From the NCBI GenBank assembly GCA_019918135.1, contig WBZZ01000880.1, positions 1 to 64,000 of the forward strand: DNA of 64,000 nt. Direction: 5' to 3'. A program made the translations under genes and the position numbers. The stretch comes from Paulinella micropora. Its lineage: Eukaryota > Cercozoa > Imbricatea > Euglyphida > Paulinellidae. Shown piece after piece: positions 18,815 to 29,926 of the stretch (positions within the stretch are counted from its first letter, which is position 1; every line of letters begins with the position of its first letter). The notes under the pieces are model-generated. The model saw only the letters and a list, made by a program, of their open reading frames with translations. It was not told where the DNA came from and ran no database searches.

Positions 18815-21800
18815 ATGAATCTTGAGGAAAACAAGGTGTCGACCACTGAGTCAGATCCTCCTCCTTACAAAGAAATACGGGCGGATAGAAACATACAAGA
18901 AATTTCAGCCGACAAGAAGAAGCAGGATGAACAGGACTTGGCCTTGGCGGATTCTAAGGAGACGTTGCAAAGACTGCAAGACAAGCTAAGAGCAATTGCA
19001 GCCAAGGCCAACAATCCGCGCCTGCAGGGTCTGCGCCCGATTTATCTGGGCACGATAGTGCCACTGGCCAACGAGAGACGTTTGGTAAGCACGTGGCAGG
19101 CGCGAAAGTGGATCTTGGCCAATAAATGGCAAGCGCGCCTGGCGCCCTACTTTATGCCCGGCGCGCCTAAGTGGCACGTGGATCACATTGTGCCGCGCAG
19201 TTGGGGGGCTTGGACCACCCTCGCAACTATGTAATGATGCCTGGGTTGGTGAACATCTCGTTCAGTGACTTCTTGCCAGCGGAGAAGATAGCCTATATTG
19301 GCAGCGTAGCAACCCGCAGTGCCAAGCTCTTCTGCAACTACTTGCGTCCCGGCGCCGAGTCGAGGATCGAGGACCTGCCAGAGCTGGCAATCACGGGTGC
19401 TCTTGGCGGCAGTGTGCTCTATCGATGGGATGCGGCCTCGTCTAGTCTTACGAGGACTGGACTAACCATGGACAGCAACACAGCGCAGCAAAGCCAGGTC
19501 ATCTTCTTTGAGATGCTTTTTTTAATGACTAGTTAAATCTAACAACACATGCTTGTGTACAGGTAATTCCACGAGCCAAGAAGAGGTCGAACAAGGAGGG
19601 CAATGACGAGAGGAAAGTTGCTCTGGTGTTGAACCAGTCAGTAGACTACCTCCGCCTTGAGCACATCTCTACCCTTGAAGCACTCGAGCCAAACGAAGAG
19701 CGGGCTGTGAAGAGCCTGCTTGCTGCGCACAAGGGCCAGGTGTTTGCAGAAGTCAAGTACACTGAGAGCGAGAAGTTCGAGGGATCCAGGTTGTGGAGTG
19801 GCAAGTCCGTAGGCATGACCAGCGGTTGGATCTGCCGTCTCGTCGCGGGCGAGCTGTACGAGTGGCTGGACATCAAGAACGCCTGTTGTACTATTTTGTT
19901 GCAGCTCATGGAAAAGAACGAGATTGCTGTACCCGATATGGTCAGGCTTTTTGTGGACGGAGGCCGCGAGGCCATGATCCAGGAACTGCTGGCCGAGGTT
20001 GGGAGGGATGACACCAAGACCAGCCGCGAGTGGGGCAAGCAAAGTTTTCTGAGCGTGATCAACGGCCAGCTGTGCTGGGCGATGGCGAGCTGGATTGTGC
20101 TGCCCTACGTTCGTGGAAGCAGGTCTGGACTCAACGTGGTACCCAAGTTCCAGAGGCTGGCCGAGTTTCAACCTCTCTGGAAGAACATGGAAGGCCGAGA
20201 GGACAAGAAGCACAACAAGAACGGCACGTTCATGGCGTACGTGTGGCAGCTCTACGAACGCAAGATCATGCAGGGCATCGTCGACTTTTTCCATTCTATC
20301 AAGGACAAGCAGGGAAAGTGCGTGTACAGGGTCGGGGTGTGGAAACATGACGAGATCGGTGTGCACAAGCTACCTGGCGGCGAGCGGATCATGACCGACG
20401 AGATGATCGGGCGCGTCAAGCAGCACATCAAGGCCGAGTTCGGCTTCGAGCTGGACTACCACGCTGGTGACTGTTCGCCTACGGAGGAAGACTGGAACAT
20501 ATTCTACGGCCCTCGGTGCCTCCACTTGATCTCTACCAACTTGGAACGCTGCATGCACGAACTCGTCCTGTACGGCAGCAAGCACAAGCACGTGCGCTTC
20601 GATGGTGCGGTCCTGCGGCCACATGACTCGATTCCCGGCGTTTACACAAGGATCAATGCGAGCTTCGTCGACTACGTAAAGACTGCCCTGGCTACTTCTG
20701 TCTATTACACCGAGCGGATGACTCGTCTGTCGTCTCTCGAGGAATGGTGCAAGACTGGCCATCACCCTCGTTTTCCTGTCCTGTGCAAGGACCAGTCCAA
20801 CTGGATAAGCTTCCGGAACTGCACCTTCGACATCAAGGAGCTGAACCTTTACACGTGGGCGCAACTGGCAGAAGCGGGCAAGAAGCCGCCCTTGACCGAT
20901 CATTTCTACGACGTGGAAGTGGACATCGCCAAGCTACAAGAGTCGGTGAATCACCCTGACGAGTGGCTGACCCCGCTGTGGGCCGGTCTGCTGCGGTACC
21001 AGCTTTCTGAGGAGATGGCGGAGTTTCTGGAAGTGAGCCTGGGCCGCGTACAATACCCCGTCTGTGCCTATGACGACTGGCAGGGCTTCTATACATGGTT
21101 GGCGATAGCCGTACAGACAAGGGGACGATTATCAAGGTGCTGAGGGCCATGAAGCCTAGCCACAAGATCGGCGCTCTGGCGATGTCTAGCAAAGACAAGT
21201 TCGGCCTGCAGGGGGTGTACCTGAAGGAGCTCTTGGTGGTGGACAATATGCCGATCGGCTTCGAGAAGGCACTGGACCAGTCCCTACTGCAACGTATGGT
21301 CTCGGGCGAAATGGTGCCCGTGGAGCGCAAGTACAAGACCGGAGTTACCGACTTCGTTTGGAACGTGCCTCAGGTCTGGGCTGGCAATCATGTCCTTAAT
21401 TACAAGGAAAACCAGGGCCAGTTTGGCGAGCGAGCTCATGCGTGGTTTTTCCGCAAAGAAGTCAAAGAGAAAAGGCCCCGGCTGGCGGAAGACATCGTTG
21501 AGAGGGAGCTGCCCTATATCCTCATGCGATGCATCAAGCGCTACAGGCGTTTGGTCGAGGCAAAAGGCCGCTGTGATTTTTGGCTGCACGTCGCGCCCGA
21601 GGAATTGCGTGCAAATAAAAAGGCAATTCAGTGCCAGACAAACCTGCTGAGCAAGTTTATCCACGAGGGCAGCAGCGAGTGGCGCGTGCAAAAAAAGACT
21701 GGCTACTTCACTCCGTGGGACAAGTTCGAGGCGGCTTTGTCAAGTTCCTGAAAAACGACCAACGCTCGTTCTTCGTCAGGTTCGACGACATCGGGGACAC

Positions 21801-22332
21801 CGCGTTGCGCAGGGCGGGGTACGAGGTGTTCAGAAATGATAAGAAGTGCAATTTCTGCAAGTATTGCAGTACGCACAAGGACATGCCTGGCCAAGACTGT
21901 GGGCCAAAGTTTGGCTGCTCCGATACGATGTGTTGGATGACCCCTAACAAGGAGAACTGCGGCGACCACTACAATGAGAAACGCGGGCGTGGCAAGCTAC
22001 CAGGCGTTCGTAATATGAAGCTGGTGCCCAGGGCCGAACATGACGGCACGTCGATAGAGGCCTGTCCCTGCTGGATGCGAGCATTGAGGAGGTCGTGGAT
22101 CTGCAAGCGACAAAGGCCGACAGAAAGGAGATCAGGCGTGCGACCGAGCGGATGCTGAAGGCGCAGCGCAAGCTCATTTGCAAGGTCGTTGGTATCAAGA
22201 ATTGGGCGCCCTGAAGCCGAATTACAAAAAGGCAAGAAAAAAGCAGCGGGAGGAGCGACGGGCGCAGGGTCCTAACAAGAAACGTCGGCTGGAAACCATT
22301 CGTACCAAAGAATACACTTCAAAGACAAAATG
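18815..22332 (+). CDS. HNH + TV-Pol + SF3 helicase replication protein
   Basis: Reads on one strand from MNLEENKVSTTESDPPP to a basic tail (KKARKKQREERR). In order: a coiled-coil head; an HNH domain with YLGTIVPLANERR and WHVDHIVPRS (about 19169), close to the one at 6037; a TV-Pol domain, the family-A-polymerase relative, with motif A WLDIKNACC (Asp at 19869-19871), a motif-B-like NKNGTFMAYVWQLYERK and motif C KHDEIG (20343-20360); an SF3/D5-type helicase with a P-loop-like GDSRTDKGT (about 21098), Walker-B-like LLVVDNMP and sensor QVWAGNH; then a Cys/His zinc cluster (CNFCKYC, about 21849). TV-Pol fused to SF3 helicases is known from transposons and virophages. A splice-acceptor-like site ends at 19562. 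It looks broken in about four places. The role inferred is replication of a mobile or viral replicon. Confidence 0.7.
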
Positions 22333-22512
22333 AATAAGGACCAGCCGCCCAAAAAAGGTAATGTAAGTCGTTTGTGCTCATATTCATTTGCATCTGAAGG
22401 TTAGTCTCATTTTTCTGTGCCGCCTTTCTTCACTATCCGTGTGTTGCAGGCGCACGCTGGATCCCCCCAGTGCGTCAGACAAGTGGCAGTGCGCTGGCTG
22501 CACTGCCAATAG
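22329..22512 (+). CDS. Possible tiny spliced ORF
   Basis: The ATG at 22329 overlaps the stop of the replication gene (ATGA). Eleven codons lead to GTAAGT at 22362; a pyrimidine tract and GTTGCAG end at 22449; the frame then runs 20 codons to TAG at 22512. The donor and acceptor are the best intron signals in the window. The 31-residue product is too short to judge, so this may be a splice event in the 3' end of the replication transcript instead. Confidence 0.3.
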
Positions 22513-22639
22513 TTGTCAAAAAAGTGCAACAAACTAGCAAAGGATTTCGTCTGCCTTCATTAAACCAGTTTTTTTCTTTCATGAACACGATTTTTCCCCG
22601 GGTTGTGGCTCTTGAGTCGAAAGATTAGCGCGGCGCGTG

Positions 22640-22830
22640 AGCAAACTGCACTCCGGTGTAAGAACTTGAACAGGGATGGGAGACGAAGGCCAAGAAAAAG
22701 TACAAAAACTTAGGAGTAGGTGGTCCGTTTCCAAGACCACACGCAGCCGCCACACGTCTCGACGAACGATGGTGGCCTCGTGCCAGCAAGCAGATCTTGC
22801 TCGAGCCCTGAGCTTTTCCTTGACACGAAC
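22640..22830 (-). pseudogene. Relic of the small Cys-motif gene
   Basis: About 85 bases (near 22705-22790) match 18236-18325 at roughly 70 percent by eye, covering the GTGGTCCGTTTCC block and GTCTCGACGAAC. On the minus strand it still shows VLETDHLL and CGGCV-type pieces. It is degenerate and is not expected to make a protein. Confidence 0.55.
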
Positions 22831-23360
22831 TTCCCCCCCCCCTCCTTTGCCGCTTCCTGCACGACAACAAATGACAATGGGGGGAGGGGCCGCTGAAGAC
22901 AGGAGGAGGGGGGCCGCTTGCGAAAGTACGCGGCCCCCCTCTTCCCCTTGCCCCCCGCCCCTCGCTTTCCGGCGGCCCCCCACCCTTTGCACGAGAAGAG
23001 CAGAGAAAGAAAGGGGGGGGGCCTGCACGTACGAAAGTAGCACAGCGCAAGCCGGCCCCCCCCCCTGTTAACGTCCACCCAGCGGCCCCCCCCTACCTAC
23101 CCAAACTGAGAAGGCGCAAGGGCGAAACAAAGAGAGAGACACGCACGGTCTCCAGAATCGACACTTTGCAGTGCGTGCCACGCCTCTCTCCCCCCCCCCC
23201 CCCTCTCTCCTTTCCCACCCCATCCCCACGCACGCACACACACTCCCCCCCCCGACACACATTCCCCCCTCTGCGCCGTTTTGCTCGTCCTGCCGTGTGA
23301 GAGCAGTTGTTGCTGTGTGCCTGTTTTTGCCTCTCGTAGACGGTACACAAACCCCAAACC
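22831..23360. other. Intergenic stretch with C/G runs
   Basis: No gene supported on either strand. C runs lie near 22832-22842, 23057-23066 and 23190-23203, with CA repeats near 23230. It precedes the ATG at 23361 and probably contains that promoter. Confidence 0.6.
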
Positions 23361-25031
23361 ATGAGCAAGTACTTGGACTCGGAAGCGGCCGGCGGGAGCG
23401 ACGAGAGCAGCGACTCGGAGGAGTCGCTGGACAGCGGGGAGGACTCACAAGAGAGCGACGACGACGGGTCGTTTATCGCGGACGACGACGAGGAGGAAGA
23501 GGAGGAGGAGGAGAAGAGCGGGGACGAAGCAGTGTCCAAGAAACGCGGGCGACGCGAAGCCGGCGCGGATGGCCAGAGGAGCAACAAGAAGAGCGACCAG
23601 AAGAGCAACAACAAGAAGAAGAGCAAGAAGAAGAGCAAGAAGAAGCCAGAGAAAGCGGAAGAAGACCGAAGTGCGAAGAAAAGAAAGACCGAAGAAGGCG
23701 CCAAGCCCAAGAAGAAGGCGAAGCCCGCCAGGGGCGACAGCTCCGCGTCGACGTCCGAGGACGAGGCGGAAGAGAAACGCGCCCCCGACCTGCAGGCGGC
23801 CGTCACGCAGCTGCAGGCCGGGCAACAGATCAACCCCTGGGAAGACCGCAACATAGAGTCGCTCATCAAGATGCCTGGCGCTTTAGCGGGCAAGTTCGCG
23901 GAGCACAGCGCTTTGCTGAAGGCGGTCTGGTCGGTGCGGCACGACTCGCGCGCGCTGCCCCAGCAGTTGCAGGCCAAGCAGAAGTTCTACATGACGGAGC
24001 CGGGGCTGCCCGGCAACAACGACAACTCCGGGGCCGCCGGCACACGGAGCCGTGGCAACTGGGGCTGGAGCGCGCGTCTGCGCCTGAGCAAGCCGCTGAA
24101 CAGCAAGAGCCTGGCGGCGCTCGGCGTGTTCGGCAAGGACAAGGCCGTGCAGCAAGTGCGCGTGGGCACCTCGAAGGCGTTGCGCGGCCTGCACTGGCAC
24201 CCGCCCCAGGAAGTGGCGGGCCACCACAAGAAGTTCGACCCCGTGGCGCGCAACCTGCACAGCCTGGGCCGCGACGTGTTCAGCGAGCTGACCGTGGGCG
24301 ATCTGGGCCAGCTGATCGTGCTGCCCGCTATCCCGTTCCATCGTTCGGCGCCGCAGCCGCTCATTACGGCGTCCGCCGAGGCCCTGTACGTCATGATGAC
24401 GCTGCGCGCGCCCGCGGGCAAGGGCGCCGCGGACGGCCTGCCCCACGTCGCGCTGCAGACGGGGCTGGCCACGTTCGTGAGCCTCGGGCTGGCGGCCGAC
24501 CTGGTGCCACATCTGGCCGCTATCGAGCACTGCGGCAACCGCATTTATGACGAACGGGGCCAGGCCAAGGGCTTCCTGCTACCGTCGGGCCTGCTGGAGG
24601 TGGTACGCAAGCGGGCGCAGGACCCTAACTGGCTGCCGCCGCGCTACGTGGAGAGCTGCCAGGAATCAGAAAAGGCGGCGGAGGCGGCCTCGTCGTCGTC
24701 GTCGTCGTCGGCGCGCGCCGAGTCGTTGCCGGCGGGCCTGGAAAAGAAGCTCAAGGCGTTCGGCGAGGCACTGAGCGTAGTCCAGCACTTCTTTGCGGAG
24801 TCGGCGGCCTTCTACCGCGCCACGGCGGTGCAGAACCAGAACTTCGCGCGGGCGCAAGAAAAGAGCGCGGCGGCGATCGTGGGCGGGAGCAAGGCAGTGC
24901 AGGGGCTGATGGAGGAGATCTCGGCACTGGCGCCGCCGCCGCCAGTGCCGGCGCCGGCGCCACCGGCGGCAGCCGCGGCGCCCGAAAGCCCGGAGCCAGC
25001 GAACGAGGGCGTGCGAGCGGACACCGTGTAA
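23361..25031 (+). CDS. Unknown 556-residue protein with acidic-then-basic head
   Basis: Whole in one frame. Residues 1-60 are almost all Ser, Asp and Glu (EEEEEEEEKSGDE). Residues 60-135 are a Lys-rich tract (KKKSKKKSKKKPEK) that includes likely nuclear localisation signals and could bind DNA. A globular domain follows (about 150-430), with NPWEDRNIESLIKMPGA, WHPPQEVAGHHKKFDPVARN and NRIYDERGQAKGFLLPSG. The end has a Ser/Ala stretch, a helix and a Pro/Ala-rich tail. The charge layout recalls chromatin or packaging proteins, but the fold is not recognised. The gene is co-directional with the next three plus-strand genes. Confidence 0.65.
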   Translation: MSKYLDSEAAGGSDESSDSEESLDSGEDSQESDDDGSFIADDDEEEEEEEEKSGDEAVSKKRGRREAGADGQRSNKKSDQKSNNKKKSKKKSKKKPEKAEEDRSAKKRKTEEGAKPKKKAKPARGDSSASTSEDEAEEKRAPDLQAAVTQLQAGQQINPWEDRNIESLIKMPGALAGKFAEHSALLKAVWSVRHDSRALPQQLQAKQKFYMTEPGLPGNNDNSGAAGTRSRGNWGWSARLRLSKPLNSKSLAALGVFGKDKAVQQVRVGTSKALRGLHWHPPQEVAGHHKKFDPVARNLHSLGRDVFSELTVGDLGQLIVLPAIPFHRSAPQPLITASAEALYVMMTLRAPAGKGAADGLPHVALQTGLATFVSLGLAADLVPHLAAIEHCGNRIYDERGQAKGFLLPSGLLEVVRKRAQDPNWLPPRYVESCQESEKAAEAASSSSSSSARAESLPAGLEKKLKAFGEALSVVQHFFAESAAFYRATAVQNQNFARAQEKSAAAIVGGSKAVQGLMEEISALAPPPPVPAPAPPAAAAAPESPEPANEGVRADTV

Positions 25032-25271
25032 AAGGGGGGCACCACTAGAAAAAAGCGCGGGGCAAAACCCCTTTCCTTTCTCCCCTCCCCCCTAAACCAC
25101 ACATTCCCCCCCCGCCGGGCACCCTCTCCGGTTACTCTCTCTCTCTCTTGCAGTTCTCAAAGAATAATAAAACTACAGCCAAAAAAAAGGGAGCGTACAC
25201 GGTACAAAAAAAAAGAACCAAAGCAAACAGCTCTTTAACAACCTGCCGGCGTCCAAACAAACCCGGGGGAA

Positions 25272-26603
25272 ATGCAGCGCGCTGTTTTACCGTCGCCGAT
25301 CCAAGTAACACTGAACTGGCAGGAATCCGTGAATGCGCAATACTCCCGGCAATCCCCAGGCCGGGCCCCAAGTACGGCTGCCGCATCCCCAGCACCCACG
25401 TTCTGCGCGGCAGGCCGCTGGAGCAAGCCTGTCTGCCCACGTTTCTAGCCGTGGTGTGCGACGGGGACGCCGAGCCCGTGATGAACGCGGTCGCGGCTAA
25501 AAAGGTTGTCTTGCTAGCGGCCTGTTTGTGCGCGCGACGACCCCGCCAAGAGGCTAGCGTTGTACAGGGTGCTGTCGCTGCCGACGGGGGAGTGCTTTTT
25601 GTCCTCAAGGACAACACTCCGCTGACAGAGCCCGGCGAGACCATCGCGAGCCCGTTCCTGCAGCCGCCGCGCGGGCTGGAAATCAACGGCCACACACAAG
25701 GCGCGGCCGAGTACCAGGAAATCAGGGGTTGGTGGGTACTCAAGGTTGCTGCGTGCGCGAGCGACCAGGATTTCTACGGGGTGGGGGCTCAGGTGCTGCA
25801 CGGCGGCCGCCCCGCGTACCTGGTCATAAGCCGCTGCCAGAAACATTTCTATTGCCTGAGCTGGGGCCAGATCCAGGCTAGCTACCGCACGAATCGCGGC
25901 TTGTGTGCCGTGGCTCCCAGAGTCCGGGTGCCACAGCTGCCCGCCGGCGCGGCGCCCGTCTGGGAGAGCATCGCTAAGCAATTGGCGTGGCTGCCAAGCA
26001 CGCCGCCCGCCGCGGAGTGGACCCCGGCCCTGCTGGGGGTGCTGATGCAGTGCCTGCCCGAGGGCACCAAATTAGCGTTCCGGCACGCCGACGGCGCGCA
26101 AACGCACTGCACCGTGGCCTTTAGGCCTTCGGAAGAGGACAAACTGCTGGAGACGTTCTGTAGCTACGAGGCCGGCGACGGCGGCAGGGACACGAACGTT
26201 TCGGCCGTGCGGCTGCAGGTCTTGGCGCCGCTTCTAGCGACGACGAGGGCAAGCTGGTCGAGGGCTGTCGTTTTTTAGGCAGGTCGACAGAAACTGTTGT
26301 GTGAGCTTTGGCCAGCAGAAGGGAGCGCACCACAGCAGCTGCCCCAGGCCCCGCCCGGGCGAGATGGTCTTTTCGTGCAGGCGCGACGACCTGTGCCTCC
26401 GGCAGGGAGTCAATTACGGCAGGCTGATCAGGATAGAAAGCCTGGACCAGCAGCAAACGCTTTCCTGGCACATGGGCCTGGCCCAGCTCAGGCAGGGGCG
26501 AACGGTCAAGTTCGTGGTGGGCGGCTTACACGACGTCGGGCGCACGATCTCTGTCCTAGAACTCCGGCCAGCCGCCGGCCCGCAGGCGGCAGTGCACCAG
26601 TGA
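25272..26603 (+). CDS. Unknown protein of about 440 residues
   Basis: Likely starts MQRAVLPSPIQVTLNWQESV at 25272; an intron-acceptor-like tract (CTCTCTCTCTCTTGCAG) ends at 25153. The body has a domain with LPTFLAVVCDGDAEP, a repeated layout of short strands and Gly turns (GWWVLKVAACASDQDFYGVG; RPAYLVISRCQKHFYCLSWG), and a C-terminal part RIESLDQQQTLSWHMGLAQL. It looks broken in about three places. It may be beta-rich, but no family is recognised. Confidence 0.5.
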
Positions 26604-26992
26604 ATCCTCCCTCCCGAAATAAACCAGGGGGCACGGGAAAAAAAACAAAAAAGAGGGCCAGAAGAGCGGGGCGAGGTTTGTTTTTTTTTTGGGGCGGGGA
26701 CAGAAATACGGGGCGCGGTGAAAAAAGGGGCGACATGTTGAGACGGGAGAGGTGGGGGGGGGGGAGGCGAAATGTTGAGCCGCGGCCACCAATTTCACAC
26801 AGACACTTTTCCAACGCCCGGGGGCGGGGGGTTTGTTGCGACGGGGGGTGTGGCGGAGTAGGGGAAGAAATGTACAGCAAAAAGAAAAACGAAGTTGGGA
26901 GGCGGAAAGAAGGCCAAAAAAAAGGTAGCCAATAAAAAAAAACGCCGTAGTTTTTTTTTCGACGCGTCCCTCCCCAAAAAAAAAGAAAAGCC
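26604..26992. other. Intergenic stretch with G runs
   Basis: No gene supported. A G run lies near 26753-26767, T and A tracts elsewhere. It holds the presumed promoter of the gene at 26993. Confidence 0.6.
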
Positions 26993-29040
26993 ATGAGTTT
27001 TCAAGAGGCGGCAGAAATTGTGGCTGCTACCAGATTAGAGGGCGAGCCCGGCGGTACTCAGGCCGCCACGGAGTCTGCGACACGGATGCGCCGGCGGCAA
27101 CGGATGCGCCCGTGACGGATGCGTGCGACAACGGATGCGCCCGTGACGGATGCGACAACGGATGCGCCCGCGACAACGGGTGCGCCCGTGACAACGACGC
27201 GACGACGAGGGTTGACTGTCCACCGGTGCCGGACTACGCGGAGGTCGACTGGAAGCGCGTGAACGACCTGCAGACGTTCGGCACCGGCTGGTGCTTGAAG
27301 TACTGCACGACGGATCGGTGCGTCCAGGTTGTGCTCGTCGGTGGCGAGCAGAACAGTGTCCAACCGCAGACGGCCCTGAACGACTGTGTGCCCCCCGTGT
27401 GCGTGATGTTCGCGATGCCGCAGAGGGACAAGCAGGCGCCGCTGTGCCAGCGGGCGATGCCGATCGAGTCGGTGTGCTACCGCCCCGCGGCCCTGGTCGA
27501 CAGCTTCTTGGTGGCGTCGAAACGCTTTGGCTGGAGCGGCGCCCTGCACGCCGAACTAACCGTGCTGGCGGGCGCCGAAGCGGCGCCCCGCGCCCTGATC
27601 AGGACGGAGGCACAGTGGCATTTGCTGCTCTTCTACGCCGCGCTGGGCAAGCTGTTCGGCAACAGTCCGCCCTGGCTGCCGGCGCGCGAGGGCGCCAGGC
27701 GCAAGTGGCGCCAGCTCGTGAGGGACGAGCTGTTCTGTGTGTTCCCCCGCGGCACCACGGGGGCCATTTGCGAAGAAGAAGAGCTGGGCCAAGAAACGCT
27801 GAACGCGGTGACACGCATGTGCAGGGACGTCCTGTCGCTGCCGACGTTGGAGGCACGGGACCTGAGCCTGTTGTACCGCTACGTGCGCGAACACGCCGTG
27901 CTGGTACGTTCGATTTTGTCGGACGGCGTGGTGGGCATAGCGCTGAACCCGCTGCTCGCCAGGGTGCCCAGGGCCCTGAACCACAACCTGGCGGCCCTGC
28001 ACGACCGCGACGGGGTGGCCACCGTGTGCACGACGGCGATCACCACGGCTGGCGCGGCCGCCGTGCTGCCGCCGTGGACGGAGGAGTCACTGGGCAGGCG
28101 CTACGGCGCGATCACGCCCGAACTGTGCGCGTACCTGACGCAGGAGGTCGAGGACACGGTCGGGTCCACGGTCGAGGAGATGCTGGGCCCGGAGCTCGCG
28201 AAAGAAGTACTCGGCGGGCTGAGCCAGGTGCGCGCGCTGCTGGCGTTAGAGCACACGCTGCGGCCGTTCGAGCTGGAGCCGGCCAAGCTCGAGGAGCTGT
28301 GCCTGCTGGTGTCGCGCTTCGTCGCGGGGGATGCCACGCTGAGGCTGGCGCGCACTGTGTACGCACAACAGCTCGTGCTGCAGGCCGAGAGCGAGGAGCT
28401 GCCGCAGGTGGAAAGGCGCGCGGCTCCGGTGCGCACCAGGCGCAACTGGTGGGAGGAGCCCGCGGGGCTGGCGGACAGCCTGCCGATCATGGAGCTGGTC
28501 ATGGTTTATCTGCAGGGCTTTATGACGCTGCTGCACCGCCTGAGCGCGCGGCGGCTGATCAAGATTATCTCCAGGCAGCAGCAGCAGCAGCAGCAAAAGG
28601 GCGACCACGAGCAAGAACACGACGCCGGCGGCCGCTCGGTGCAGGCGGTGTGGGCGTACCGCCTGATGACCAACTGCGTCAATTATCTGCACTTGTTCTT
28701 TGAATCGGCGCCGCACATGCAGTACACCCGCCGCCAGCTGCGGCGCCCGCCGCTGTTCACCCACGGCCTGGAGCTGTCGGTGCGCCTGCACTGCTCCGCC
28801 ACGGTGCTGCTGCGGTTCCTGTTCGGCCTCAAGGGCGCGGGCTCGAACGTGTGTGCCGGCTGGCTCGACACGACGTGGCCGCTGCACACGCTGCTAGCGC
28901 AGAGCTTGGAAGACGCCCTGGTCTGCGAGGCCAAGAAGGCGCGCCCCTCGCGCAAAGCACGCAACGACGCCCTGGCGACTTGTATTAACAACCTAGAATC
29001 CATGTTCCACGGCAGCGTCAGGAAGCCCGAACTCGACTGA
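26993..29040 (+). CDS. Unknown protein of about 680 residues
   Basis: Starts MSFQEAAEIVAATRLEGEPG. A short-repeat region (27078-27200) encodes Thr/Asp/Ala/Pro-type repeats. The long remainder is one frame and mostly helical: a Cys-rich part (FGTGWCLKYCTTDRC), VLVRSILSDGVVGIALNPLL, a domain with EEMLGPELAKEVLGGLSQVR, a polyglutamine run of seven near 28575-28600, and a C-terminal helical part (FTHGLELSVRLHCSATVLLR). There is no signal peptide or clear membrane segment. It looks broken in about one place. The all-alpha layout would suit a structural or tegument-type protein, which is only inference. Confidence 0.6.
27078..27200 (+). repeat. Tandem short coding repeats
   Basis: Variants of ACGGATGCGCCCGTGAC and GACAACGGATGCGCCCG recur about six times over 120 bases. 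They fall in the head of the gene at 26993. Confidence 0.75.
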
Positions 29041-29276
29041 AGACAGTAAAAAAAAGTTTAAGGCAAGAATTTGGAAGAAAAATAGTACTCGTCTTACTAG
29101 GGGGGACAAATGGTCTGGCTTTCTTTTTTTATTAGTTTATGATTAAAACAAGAAAACGCGTGTTTCTTTCTCGCCAAAACGCATGCCTGGCAATGTCACA
29201 GCAACGTCCGGCCACAAAACCACCAGTCACGCCACATGTCGGAGAATGCAGCTGAAAAGCTTTTTTTTTTTTTTTT

Positions 29277-29465
29277 TTAAAAATTTGTTTCAGTCCAGAA
29301 ATGCTGGCGAGACAGATTTTTGGTACCGATTGAATTTGGTATATGTTCTTCGCCAGACTCAAATGACGTTTGTAAATATTGTTGGTCGTCTTCGGGCATG
29401 TTGGTGTAAAAATCACATGCTGTGACTTTTTCCCATTCTTTGTTAGCTTCCGAAGAAGGAGCCAT
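29277..29465 (-). CDS. Small protein, 62 residues, or 3' part of the upstream gene
   Basis: ATG at 29465 (MAPSSEANKEWEKVTACDFY) to a stop at 29277. Acidic and polar with NMPEDDQQYLQTSFESGEEH. AT-rich compared with the genes around. It could be separate or the end of the gene at 29926. Confidence 0.35.
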   Translation of the reverse strand: MAPSSEANKEWEKVTACDFYTNMPEDDQQYLQTSFESGEEHIPNSIGTKNLSRQHFWTETNF

Positions 29466-29538
29466 CACTTGTGATCCCGTCTTCTCTCTTCAAGCTCTTG
29501 ATCTCTTCTTTGCAACGCTTATTTTTTTGAGATTTCTG

Positions 29539-29926
29539 TCACTGCCTTAAACCTTCGTCGCCTATTGCTTGCATCAATTCTTGCTTCAACGTCTCGACCA
29601 GCTTTTCGGCTCTCGATGTCGCTGTGACCGAACTGCAACATTCCACGCTCTGATTTTTATACCCTCTGTACTTGTTCGAAGATCTTCGTCTCAAGGTAAA
29701 GTTGAACTGCCAAGAGCTTAGCAATCCGGTCCTTCAGTTCTGCTGCAGGTAGCCCTTCATCGCGAAGTGTCCGCACATAAACGGCGAAGTCGTCAGTATC
29801 GTTGGCATGTCGTCCCGACCGTAAATAATTTTTCGCCTCGTCCTCATCCTTCACCTCTTGATAGAGGTTGTTCAATTCACGGATGGTTTTCAATTGGCAC
29901 GATGCCGAGTGTTCCTTGCTGCTCAT
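29539..29926 (-). CDS. Small helical protein, low GC
   Basis: Starts MSSKEHSASCQLKTIREL at 29926. Highly charged helices follow (NNLYQEVKDEDEAKNYL; LPAAELKDRIAKLLAVQLYL; AEKLVETLKQELMQAIGDEG), consistent with a coiled coil. It looks broken in about one place. GC content is clearly below that of the neighbours, suggesting a different origin. No family recognised. Confidence 0.45.

Noticed and set aside
23171-24550. Plus-strand open frame of 459 codons overlapping the acidic/basic-head gene
   Set aside because: Product is almost only Arg, Gly, Ala and Gln. The 23361 frame has a proper ATG and a globular domain.
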